Assembly (NCBI GenBank): GCA_964007475.1
Contig: OZ023273.1
Location: 124,109,812 to 124,173,811 of the forward strand
Direction of reading: 5' to 3'
Origin: Hybos culiciformis
Lineage: Eukaryota; Arthropoda; Insecta; Diptera; Hybotidae
DNA length: 64,000 nucleotides
Both the position numbers and the translations under genes were made by a program. The notes beneath the pieces were generated by a model that was given only the letters and a program-made list of their open reading frames with translations, ran no database searches and was not told the origin of the DNA. Below, one piece after another: positions 28,301 to 36,841 of the stretch. Position 1 is the first letter of the stretch. Every line of letters begins with the position of its first letter.

Positions 28301-29834
28301 CAATAAACTATCATCCTATGAAAAAGAACTGTTAGTTTTTTATAAAGTCGACCTTAATAATATTTGGGAATTCAATGTAGGTAGCATGGCTACGAGTTGA
28401 CACGCAAACTATTCTAACAATTCAAAACCAAGTAATTACTAAAAATCATCGCATCAACATAGCGCATACAGAACATAGAATGTGGCAATTAAAAATTAGA
28501 GAAGTACGTGAACTTGATCGAGGTAAGTTTTATTACTTGAAAGTCACATCAAAAGTTTAATCATATATTTATTATTTCAAGGGTGGTATATGTGCCAAAT
28601 AAATACAGATCCAATGAAGAGTCAAGTAGGATACTTAGATGTAGTAGGTAAAATAAGATTTTTTATATTAACGATATTAAGTATAATTTTAAATTAGAGC
28701 TTTAATACAAATTCACTGCGCATAAATCGAGTTGTTGCGCTTAAAAATAGTTTCATGGGGAAAATTGATTTTGTGCAAAATAATTTCGATTATTTCAGAA
28801 GATTGAACGTCAAAAATCTTAATGATCTTAAAACTTTTGTTTACGTCTTTACTTTAAATGTTTTCAGTTCCTCCAGACATAATCGATAAAGAAACAAGTC
28901 ATGATATTGTTGTAGAAGAAAATCAAAATATAACTTTAATTTGTAAAGCATCCGGACTCCCAAAACCGATTATAACTTGGAGACGAGAAAAAGAACGTGC
29001 AATAATTAATAATTGGCATGACACAATGAATCAAAGTTTCACCGAGGACAAAGTAATTTATACCATCGAAGGAGAAAATTTAACTTTGATTAATGTTCAA
29101 AGACATAACATGGGAGCCTATTTATGCATTGCTTCAAATGGAGTTCCACCATCTATAAGTAAACGAGTATTGCTCGTTGTAAATTGTGCGTTTGAAAGAA
29201 GTTTAATTAAGATTTTTTTTTAAAATGTTCATAATGCCATTTTTTAATTTTATATTTTAGTTCCACCATCTATATGGAGTTCAACTGAACTAATCCATGC
29301 TTACATTGGCCAAAAAATAACATTAGAATGCATCAGTGAATCTTATCCAGCATCTACAAATTATTGGCTGAAAGGCAAAGAATTTATTCAAGGCGGTACT
29401 TATGAATCAGTGACTTTAGAAAATGTTTTTAGAATTGTGATGCGTCTAATAATTCGGCCTTTAAAGCCAAGAGATTTCGGTGATTATAAATGCATTGCAA
29501 GAAATTCTTTAGGTGAAACTACAAGAATTATAACCATTAAGCGTGAGTTAAAAAGAAAATATTGAAAAAAGTTAATTTCTTAGTGTTTATCATACCATTT
29601 TAGTTAAATCGCGAAGGGAAGATATTTTTATAACACCAGGAACAATTATTACTGGCAACAACTTAGCAATATTTCAAAACGGTATAACGAAGACTTTGAT
29701 TCACTAAAATGAAGTATCTATAATTCTCCCTTCTTATTTCAGAAATTATATCAGGGGCAGAATATTTCAGCAATAAAAGATTAAATAAAGTTTTAATATC
29801 AACTTTATTGATTCTGAAGAAAATAATTTCTTGA
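16924..29834 (+). CDS. Lachesin / Dpr-interacting-protein (DIP)-like three-Ig cell-surface protein, 8 exons, 386 aa
   Basis: Neuronal cell-adhesion molecule of the lachesin/DIP (IgLON-like) family; DIPs pair with Dpr proteins in synaptic partner recognition. Exons: 16924-17008 (signal peptide), 27891-27988, 28381-28522, 28582-28647, 28868-29185, 29261-29542, 29604-29681, 29743-29834. Every junction is GT-AG with matching phase. The distant first exon ends in phase 1 and joins to give FFGEPKF, the usual start of the mature family protein. Ig1 (about 30-131) has TCKVHD, VAWLR and the diagnostic WYMCQINTDPMKSQVGYLDV. Ig2 (132-235) has the LICKASG cysteine, then MGAYLCIASNGVPP. Ig3 (238-330) has LECISES and YKCIARN. 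The tail ends in a short hydrophobic stretch (VLISTLLIL), compatible with a GPI signal. Intron 1 (10.9 kb) hosts a LINE in the same orientation. Paralogue assignment within the DIP/lachesin family is not possible by eye. Confidence 0.93.
17037..17102. repeat. Two-copy direct repeat, unit 33 bp
   Basis: Two adjacent near-identical units, each TTTTATAAGT, then an A-run, then TATTTTAATGAG. They differ by about two bases in the A-run flank, which suggests a recent local duplication. No function is suggested. Confidence 0.8.
20676..20976. mobile_element. Non-autonomous DNA element (MITE) with about 25-bp terminal inverted repeats
   Basis: The left end AGGGACTGTTCACATATTAC and the reverse complement of the right end AGGGGCTGTTCACAAATTAC match over about 25 bp, both running on into GTAAC. 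Next to the left end are C-rich blocks: a run of about 13 C at 20721 and CCCCCCCTCCCCC at 20764. The GGTTACGTAATTT motif is doubled at the right end. Flanks read TTA on both sides, so a TTA or TTAA target is possible. It is about 300 bp with no coding capacity. The superfamily is not assigned. Confidence 0.85.
21805..22410 (+). CDS. LINE ORF1 (gag-like zinc-knuckle protein), N-terminally truncated
   Basis: Nucleic-acid-binding ORF1 protein of a non-LTR retrotransposon. The frame is open from the A-run at 21805 through the first ATG (21892) to the stop; sequence before that ATG (NIKDGGIAITTES) looks like genuine gag, so the ATG is internal and the true start is lost. Counted from that Met, the cysteine clusters are C98-x2-C101-x4-H106-x4-C111, then C117-x2-C120-x3-H124-x4-C129, then a third C136-x2-C139-x9-H149-x6-C156. 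Three successive knuckles are typical of Jockey/I-type gag proteins. The stop is 55 bases before the ORF2 start. As it stands this copy cannot supply a full ORF1 protein. Confidence 0.88.
22466..25273 (+). CDS. LINE ORF2: apurinic-type endonuclease plus reverse transcriptase, 935 aa
   Basis: The enzyme of target-primed reverse transcription. Residues 1-230 form an exonuclease-endonuclease-phosphatase domain: ACINACSIRNK near the start, TEVWI, AGDTNLNLL, and the closing LIDHVLI and RLDHRIIYFEI histidines. Residues about 450-720 are the reverse transcriptase: NTAPGPDSI, NYRPISLLSTLSKIFEKI, FIDLQKAFDTVDH (catalytic Asp578), MGVPQGSVLGP and FADDT (665-669). The C-terminal part has AWGG and a closing block of the form YNSLPKPIKDCKPLNKF, as in CR1/L2/Daphne-like elements. 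No RNase H domain is seen. Length and motif order are those of a complete ORF2 and no stop interrupts it. Clade assignment (CR1/L2/Daphne versus Jockey) is by eye and uncertain. Confidence 0.95.
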   Translation: MNISNLNKLKIACINACSIRNKLHEIEAYIASKNNDVDVLIMTEVWIYEYEQHLFNLPGYNVTFNCENNNRGGGTAIFVKYKFNFKVIKLWHEFNFSLIEIYLNKNKFKILAGYNSPTVNKNHQFIAHLDQIFGENNNILYAGDTNLNLLDDTSNLIKKYNEMIMSNSINMLNKIDNANATRVTLNSRTLIDHVLIKTSIKYDFDLVLEDNGRLDHRIIYFEIGFQRPILPPPTKTQIPVIDYRKFKNDVKNQLQSKQPECVEEIIEIIKQFKKKNTKFRIIRTRNESWFNDEIRRAIITRDKIYKLKKAATNNEVYKKKFSEAKNRVTKLIRRAKQDKFENEVMKSNGDSKKLWSTINATIKNTNTYNTMKRDINEMYIERKIITDPKEIANGINHHFNTIGEKLANQIKGNVEPVKNDYTHNSIFISPCDHDEVRKIINNLKTNTAPGPDSITAFDLKANIDSVVDPLVKMINNCLNTGTFPDCLKESIIIPIFKSGAKTDPSNYRPISLLSTLSKIFEKIINKRIIDFCNKFNILDKNQFGFQAGCSTQSAITEVVEEIENGIEEGEYTCAMFIDLQKAFDTVDHGILIDRLEELGFRGVFKTLITNYLSNRKMSTRINNVCSDNLTLRMGVPQGSVLGPTLYLLYINNIKYAGLTSNYKIFADDTCLLYKHKNPTELEKMINKDLEQFYKWLQGIKLTININKTKYIIFKVRNKVDINPTIKINGESIHRTISTKYLGVELDEKMSWSQHIDNLAKKIAAIIGALRRTGVDFSNKVANLIFHGHIMSHINYNIVAWGGCAANQKNRIKVLMNKSLKTLFNLNRLTSTSLIYNKLKKFNLDEIISIEQSKFIHRIVNNISKNNFKMPRSNEIHHHNTRVRNNIHLTGARTATKTNGLKYSAIKAYNSLPKPIKDCKPLNKFVFKLKKYIRNK

Positions 29835-30827
29835 AGTGAAAAATTTTAAAATAAGGATGGAAATAAGAAGACTTACATACAATCTTGTCGTATACATATA
29901 CAAAATTATGTACATATTACGTTAATAATGTTCAAGTTTACTTGTTTGAAAAACGCATTATAGAAAGGATTTATCAGGAAAAGTTTTTTCAATTTCAAGA
30001 ATTATCGAGTTGAATAAGGATTTTAGAGTATTGATAACTTTATCATTGTAAAACCCGATATCATAATCTTATTCATAACATAAAGTCGTATAGTTTTCAT
30101 TCCTTTTCCCATATTTCAAGTCGGAGTCTGTGTGAACGAATTTTCACGAATGGTTAATATACTTTCTACTCAGATATTAATTGTACTCTAAATATACATA
30201 TTCAATTTAAACTTAACATTTAATGTATTTTAAATTTGCTTATTTGCCCAGATTTAAATAATATTAAACATTTGCAAACGCTTTTTTTAAAAATCACAAC
30301 TTGAAGCAAATTTTATGTATACCCAGAAAATTATTAAAATCTTATTTTTTTAAATTAAATATTCGTTTTAATATTTTAATGTAATCTAAATAAAATTAAA
30401 TAATTGAAGGCTAATTAAACTTGTATTTATAAATTTAGTTATAAATTATTGTTAATTAATTAAAAAGAATAAAATAATTTTTTAGAGAAGAGTTATTTTT
30501 TTCATAACCAAATTATAGGAATTACAATACTTTTTAATTTTTTCATTCCTGATATTTAAATAACGGAAATACTTTAACTTTAATAACAAATTATTAGGCT
30601 TTTTTCCATTTTAAAAACCTAAATTTTATTTGAATTAAAATTTACTATTTTTAAAAAAATTAAATTATTTAAACACAGGTTTTTTGGTTGCAAATCAGTT
30701 CTTTAATTTACAATTCTAAAACTTATTTAAATCAAAATATTTGCAATTTTTAAAATTATTTTTTTAAATCAAGATATAAATAATAATTAGGTAAAAATGT
30801 TGAAATTATCAATTTATAAAACTTAGA
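29835..30827. other. Intergenic stretch between two converging genes
   Basis: AT-rich sequence between the 3' end of the lachesin/DIP-like gene (+) and the 3' end of the Ku80-domain gene (-). It presumably holds the Ig gene's 3' UTR. An AATAAA in CTAAATAAAATT near 30386 could be its poly(A) signal, although 550 bases from the stop. No open frame of interest was seen. Confidence 0.5.
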
Positions 30828-30833
30828 TTTATT
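30828..30833 (-). promoter_or_regulatory. Candidate poly(A) signal of the Ku80-domain gene
   Basis: AATAAA on the minus strand, about 26 bases after the TAA stop. The short distance is plausible for a compact 3' UTR and supports this exon being the last of its transcript. Confidence 0.5.
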
Positions 30834-30858
30834 AAAGCACCAATTTTTTTCTTTTAAC

Positions 30859-31767
30859 TTATAACTTATAAAATTCTTCAGGAGCTTTATCCTCCATATC
30901 ATCAAAAAAATCGCAATTTTTAGCCCAAAGGAGTCCTAAATCTTCGGCGACGATAACGCTTTGCCAAAAATCGATTAATTTTTTATCTATAACAATTTTT
31001 TTTACTTCCTTAATCCAATCATTGTAGTCATATGGATTATAAAATAGAGCTTCATCGTGATATGCTTTTATAGCTTCTTTTATTTTGTTTCCATCAATGT
31101 CTTTTTGATTCAACATATTAATGATGATGTTCCTCATTTGTTCACTGAGTCGAGAAAAAATCTCATTTTTTACTGAATCTTCAACCTCAGTGTTTTCTAT
31201 TTCTTGTTCGACAAGTGCTTTAAAACTTTTAGCTGGGTCATCTAAATCAATGCTACTGGATTGTAATCTTATTCCGGTGGTATTTTTTTCCACAATTGAT
31301 TCTGACAACTGCAGCTTATTTGATTTTGAATTATTATTTTTTTGTGGTAAATCGATTTCTTGGCCTTCAATTTTATAAAACTCTTGAGGTTCTGTAATAT
31401 TCGAATCATCGAAAAATTCACAGTTCTTGGCCCAAAGCATGCCTAGATCATCTATTACAATGGCACTTTTCCAAAAATCAAATAATTTTTTTTCTATAAC
31501 AATTTTTTTAACTTCTTTGATCCAATCATTATAATCATAAGGATTATAAAATGAAGCCTCTACCTGATACGCCTTGATAGCTTTATGAATTTTTTTCAAA
31601 TCAGGATTTGTTTCTTGCAATAATTTGATAATAACATCACGCATTTCTCGGCTTAAACTATTGTAAATTTCCAACCAAATATTATCATCTTCAATTCCAA
31701 TGACGTCCCGTTCCACTAGAGATGTAAATTTCTCTGCAGCATTTTCCATTCCAATTTGATGAACATC
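30859..31767 (-). CDS. Tandem Ku80 C-terminal-like domain protein (two Ku_PK_bind-type domains, no Ku core), 296 aa from first in-exon Met
   Basis: The protein is two copies of one helical domain (residues about 3-127 and 170-296) joined by a polar Ser/Asn linker. Each copy follows the order known from the Ku80 (XRCC5) C-terminal domain that helps recruit DNA-PKcs: (N/D)PA-x-x-F-x-x-LV near its start, I(H/E)KAI(K)AY-type helix, YNDWIKEVKK, KKL-x-DFW, DLG(M/L)LWAKN. The block FYNPYDYNDWIKEVKKIVI is identical in both (67-85 and 236-254). Each copy ends in FFDD...P-x-EFYK. The von Willebrand-A and beta-barrel parts of Ku are absent. The exon starts at an acceptor (TTCTTTTAG before 31767) and is open upstream of the Met as DVHQIG. 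It may therefore have another first exon; an ATG directly before a GTATGA donor at 32002-32010 would give a start. Being the last exon of a distant true Ku80 gene is less likely, because other genes intervene. The usual terminal DDLLDMI-like motif is missing. Confidence 0.8.
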   Translation of the reverse strand, partial: DVHQIGMENAAEKFTSLVERDVIGIEDDNIWLEIYNSLSREMRDVIIKLLQETNPDLKKIHKAIKAYQVEASFYNPYDYNDWIKEVKKIVIEKKLFDFWKSAIVIDDLGMLWAKNCEFFDDSNITEPQEFYKIEGQEIDLPQKNNNSKSNKLQLSESIVEKNTTGIRLQSSSIDLDDPAKSFKALVEQEIENTEVEDSVKNEIFSRLSEQMRNIIINMLNQKDIDGNKIKEAIKAYHDEALFYNPYDYNDWIKEVKKIVIDKKLIDFWQSVIVAEDLGLLWAKNCDFFDDMEDKAPEEFYKL

Positions 31768-32753
31768 CTAAAAGAATAGTTTTAATTATTAATACTTTTG
31801 CTAGAATTGATAACACTGAAAGCAATAAAACCATAAAAAGTAGGTACATATGTACCTACATGTAGTTAAGGGCATATAGTTTAAATTTTTGTTTTATTAT
31901 AGGTAGGTGGGACTGGGATTAGGATCGGAATATAATGCAATGAAGTTTAAATGTTCGACAGTAAAATATTGATAAAAAAAAATATAATGTATGTAGTTGG
32001 TTCATACCATTTTTTAATTAATATGATTTTTATTGAAATTTTCAGTCCTAGTTATGCTTCTTTAATGATTCTTCTAGTTTTTTAACAGCTTAATCAAATC
32101 TATTATTACGTATACATACGATAACGAAATTATTAGGAAATAATAGATTTATTACCACAAAATCCACAAACCACCGGCAACAGGCTATCTCAATTCTCAA
32201 TGTCAATAAATTTTTTCTTTGTTTGTTTACAATTTTGATCAGGGCGCCGTTTATATTTAAAAACCGGCGAGCTTAAAGGTTAGTCTCTAATAAGTGGCTT
32301 GTAAAATGAATACCCTATTTTGACAATTCTTCTGTGGAAATTTATGAACTACACAAAAGAATAGTAGGTAACCGTTTTCCCGAAAACTTTTTTTGTCATT
32401 AATAAAAATATTTAGTATATATTTATATAACAATATTTTGTTACTGTCACAGATATTTTTATTAATTTTTTTTAACTTTATTTCATGTTGATTTTTTTAA
32501 GTTTAGGGTTTATTACTGTGGTGTGAACAGATTTGCTAAAACTATAAAATATAATAATAACTCAGCGGTTGACTAAAGTGGTCAATTTTAATTTATTTGC
32601 GCGCTTCTGGTCAATTAAGTATAATTTCAATGATATACCATTACACTATACCTACATTACATTTTGAACTTTGCTAAAAAATAAGTGATTCACCGTTTAA
32701 AAAAAGGCGCATTATATGCAAAAAATTAATTTAATAAAAAAAAAAAATATTAA
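31768..32753. other. Divergent intergenic region between the Ku80-domain gene and the BTB-Kelch locus
   Basis: This holds the likely shared promoter area of a minus-strand and a plus-strand gene. It includes a short GC-richer patch (GGCGCC and CCGGCG near 32240-32275) that stands out from the AT-rich surroundings. A possible 5' donor for the Ku80-domain gene lies at 32002-32007 (minus). No Ku-core coding sequence was found on the minus strand here. Confidence 0.5.
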
Positions 32754-34715
32754 ATGGCTAAGAGCACTTGTGAATTTATTGATGAAACAATATTCAATCA
32801 TGGTGATGAAAATGATCACCGACAGAAATCAAATTTTACTGATGTTATTCTTTGTTGTAACGATGGAACCAAGTTTCAAGTTCATAAAATCATTATTGCA
32901 ACCCGGTGCCCGTATTTTGCAGCTCTTTTCAGATCTGGATTAAAAGAAACCCTACAAAACGAAATCCAGCTAGGCGAAGAAATTTCTCCTGAATTCTTCG
33001 ATGATATTCTCGAATATATTTACACAGGTAAAATAAAAATACATTCCCAAAATGCAGAAATTTTAAACGAAACTGCAGGTTTTTTGCAATTGACAAAATT
33101 ACAAGAAAAATGTTCTGAATTTTTAGTGCATTTGCTGAACTTCAGTGAACTGCAGGAGAAATGCAGTTTTTTTTGGAAATTCTAAACTTAAGGAAAACTC
33201 AATTCAATATATTTTTAATAATTTTGAACAATTTATTGAAAAGAATTTATTTGAATTGAATTTTAATGAGATTGTACAAGTTTTTGCAATAGCAGCTTGC
33301 TCAGACGAAATTTTATATTCAAATTTAATTCGCTGGATTGAAGCTGATTATGATAATCGTGAACTTTTTTTAGAGAAATTATTAAATCTTAATAATTGTT
33401 TAAAATTTTGGAGAAATGCAGTTTTTTTTGGAAATTCCAAAATTGAGGAAAACTCAATTCAATATATTCTTAATAATTTTGAACCATTTATTGAAAAGAA
33501 TTTATTTGAATTGAATTTTAATGAGATTGTACAAGTTTTTGCAACAGCAGCTTGCTCAGACGAAATTTTATATTCAAATTTAATTCGCTGGATTAAAGCT
33601 GATTATGATAATCGTGAACTTTTTTTAGAGAAATTATTAAATCTTGTTGATTACACAAAAATTTCTGACGAATTTAAACAAAACATATTTGAAGATGTCC
33701 TATCGACCAAAAATGAAGAATTCAAAAAAATTTTCTCTAAATACATTTTATGTCCAAAACCCAAGCCAAATAGATCCCAACAAGAAATTACAAATTCCTC
33801 AACACAAGAAATGATTTTCGCAGTCTCAAGAAATGATATTTTTATCTACGATCATAATACCCTTAAAGGTCTCTCATTGATTTCAATTTTCCAGCATGAT
33901 CTCAAATATGAGAAAAGTTATCGTTCTTGTATTAAAGTTAAACCATTCACAAAATCGATATTGTTTTTTGATTGGAAAACTGGAATTAATAATAAAATGT
34001 TCTCACTTTCTGAGGAAAAAATGTTTGATATTCCAACGATGATTGAGAAAAGAGAAAATTATGGGATAATTGGATTGCAAAAGAAAATTTATGTTTGTGG
34101 CGGAAAAAATAATAAAGGAACAGTGGAATACTTTGATTCCAACAGAAATGAATGGTTCCCTCTGCCAAGAATGCAAAAACATCAGGACTACAATTTTGAA
34201 ATTGTTGAATATAATGGAAGTATATTCACATTCGGTGGAGAGTTTGTTAACATTAAAAATACTAAAGTTCCCAACAAAAAAGTTCAACGATTTGATCCAC
34301 GAGAAAATATTTGGGAAATTGTCAGTAATAATTCACCCAATCTTAACTTAATTGAAGAAATTTTCTGTGAGAACCAAAATATTTATTGTTTAGATGGCGG
34401 ACATGATCTATTGAGTTATAACATTCGTGAAAAAAATGGGAAATTTTATCAATTCAAGATGATCTCAATTATGCTCATAATATTGGATTTTGCTACAACA
34501 ATTCATCATTAAATGTATTGAAGCAATACTTCAATCATACCAGCACCAATACTTTTGCTCATTATTTTTTTTCAAAAACAAATCTAAGCGATTTAAGATT
34601 TGATGCGGATGGGGATAAAAAAGTTTTGAGTGTACAGAGCGATGTATTTAAGTACTTTCATCCACAACTTTTGAGTTTACAATGTCCAACATATATTTTA
34701 AATAAATGGATGTAA
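32754..34715 (+). pseudogene. BTB-BACK-Kelch (KLHL-like) gene, intronless, two frameshifts, duplicated BACK segment
   Basis: KLHL proteins are substrate adaptors of Cullin-3 ubiquitin ligases. The BTB domain is clear in the first frame (32754-33145; FTDVILCCNDGTKFQVHKII, EYIYTGKI). The frame then shifts near 33147, where one extra base turns a conserved NC motif (LNFSNC) into LNFSELQ; this frame stops at 33185. The second frame continues to 34512 with two copies of the BACK segment (IQYI(F/L)NNFE...RWI) and degenerate Kelch repeats (IYVCGGKNNKGTVEYFD, FTFGGE, VQRFDPRENIWE). A second shift lies at an A7 run (34430-34436), where eight A would restore the Kelch-type KKWEILS. The third frame ends at 34715. 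The ATG context is good. Both lesions are single bases, so assembly error or a recent pseudogene are both possible. Lack of introns suggests a retrocopy. Confidence 0.75.
33155..33645 (+). repeat. Tandem duplication inside the BTB-Kelch gene (two 236-bp copies, offset 255 bp)
   Basis: Copy 1 (33155-33390) and copy 2 (33410-33645) differ at only a handful of positions and are separated by 19 bases. The offset of 255 is divisible by three, so both copies read in one frame and add 85 residues of BACK domain. The frameshift at 33147 sits right at the 5' junction of copy 1. Confidence 0.95.
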
Positions 34716-36841
34716 ATGTTAAAAGCTTAAATTTTTCAATGTTTAACTATCTTTTTAATTTGAAAAAAACTACATGTAAGATTAATAATTAAAATTAAAT
34801 TTTTTACTGTCATATATTAATATTGTTCAACAGGTTTTTATTGAATTGTTGATTCTTAAGTTCTTGTTAAGAAAAAAGTTAATGTAATAATAAAAATAGT
34901 TTTTAAATTAGAATTTTGTTTTTATATGTAGGTATATTTTTATAATGGTTAATATAAAATCATATATATTGACAAAAAATATGATTAAAATATATGTATG
35001 TACAAAGTACAATGCGTTCAAAAAAATTTCCGTACGTAATTTCATTCCAATTTTTAATAAGTCAAGGTTAAGATTGTTTAGATTTAAAAAAAAAAACCTG
35101 GCACAGAATTATATATTTTTAAACCAAGAAAGCGAGTTATTTGCCTAGCAAACTCGTGGTCTATTCTATTCTTATGGGTAATTTGCAATTACGTAATAAG
35201 GTAATGCTTACTTCCTATGACTTATTCTTAAGCAATAAATTAGTTTAAACTCGAAACTTACTGAAACCACCTATGAAACTAATCAATTCAATATTGAGTT
35301 AACGAGAACTCTCAGTAGAGTTTAAAATTCTAGCTAAAAATTAAACATAGCGCAAACGGAAAAGAAAAACTGAATAAATGTCTTTAAGCAAATTGATTTT
35401 AATAAATTCGTGCTAATTAATTTTATTTTATTTATTTTTTTTCAAAACATTTTCATTCCATAATAATTAACATTATAAACAAAATTAAAGAAAAAATTCA
35501 TATAGAATAGAATTAATTTTTAATTTCAATAATACAAACATAATATTATATATTTATTATTAATTGAGAAATAAATTGTTATAATTGTTTAAATATTATT
35601 TTAATTTCATCTGAAAAAAAAAAGAACAATAAAATTTCATCTATAAAATATTTTCATTTTCAATTAAAAAAATATCACGAACAATAGAAGTTAAAATTTA
35701 CATAAATCATAAATGTATAAATCAATTTTTTACCTTAAAAAACATTAATTTTTACTTTCAAATAATTTAAAATTCTATTTTTACGATAATATTTTTATCT
35801 TTATTAATAACAATAAAAAAGAAATTCCTTTTTAAAACTTCCAAATCAACACGTTAAAAGATGAAACAAAGAATTAAAATTCGTATAAATATTTTGGGTT
35901 GATGTTTTTTATTTCGTTTGAAATAATTTTTTTGCGAAATCTATTACATAGATTATTATTAATTATTATAAATCGATGGTTTTCTAATTTTAGATACCTT
36001 ACCTACATTTTGTAGTACATACTAGCTAGGCGGAAAGAACATAATAAGGGGGAACTTCATTTGGTGTTAAAATACGTCGAAGTTAAAACAACTTCATTCC
36101 AATGCTACATAGCTTTTAATTTAAATTATACCGTATTATTTTTATTTAAAACAATTTATTTTTAATTTTTGCATTCGTTTTGACTTGTTCATTTTCTTTT
36201 TTATATGATCATATCTATCTATAAGAGTACACATATGCCCATGTTGCTCATTGGTGTAGATTTGAAAAAAAGGAATAATAGCGCTTTTCAGGAAGAATTT
36301 TGAAGGTAATATTTTTTTCGAATTTGGGTCGTTTTTTGTTGAAACAAAAAACAAACAAAATTATTCTGTAGTATCCTCACGAATTTTATGAATAATTTTT
36401 CTCTCCCCTAAGAACCAGATACAAGATATAATACCAAAAGCACTTTAAAACTATCAATCAATTTAATCAATCAATTTAAAACTAAAATATTATGCACGTA
36501 GTAAAAAATCAAAAACCTAGGAGAATTTTTCTTAAGGGGAAAAGGAATTGAATCGTGGTTATAGTAATTTTAGATTAAACCAAGGATTGTTGGATTTTTT
36601 GTAGGTATTTTATTATTTTTAATAAATTAAATAGAATGAAAGTTTTTAATCTTTCCAGAATGCATATGTGAATAAATTAATAAAACAATCAACCTCAAAC
36701 ATTTTAAACTTCTAAAAAATGAATATTGACTAAATTGATTTATAGGCATCTATTTATAAAACATTTACTTCAAATGAAATCGATTTTTATCACACCGATT
36801 TTAAGTTGATCTAAAATTATAAAACTAAATTATCTAAATCA
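34716..36841. other. Intergenic stretch downstream of BTB-Kelch
   Basis: AT-rich and repeat-poor. Frames at 34945-35148 and 36142-36354 show no recognisable domain and are probably chance. No RNA gene, transposon ends or regulatory site were recognised. Confidence 0.5.

Noticed and set aside
31121..31378. Plus-strand 85-codon frame opposite the Ku80-like gene
   Set aside because: An antisense shadow of the minus-strand coding exon with no independent support.
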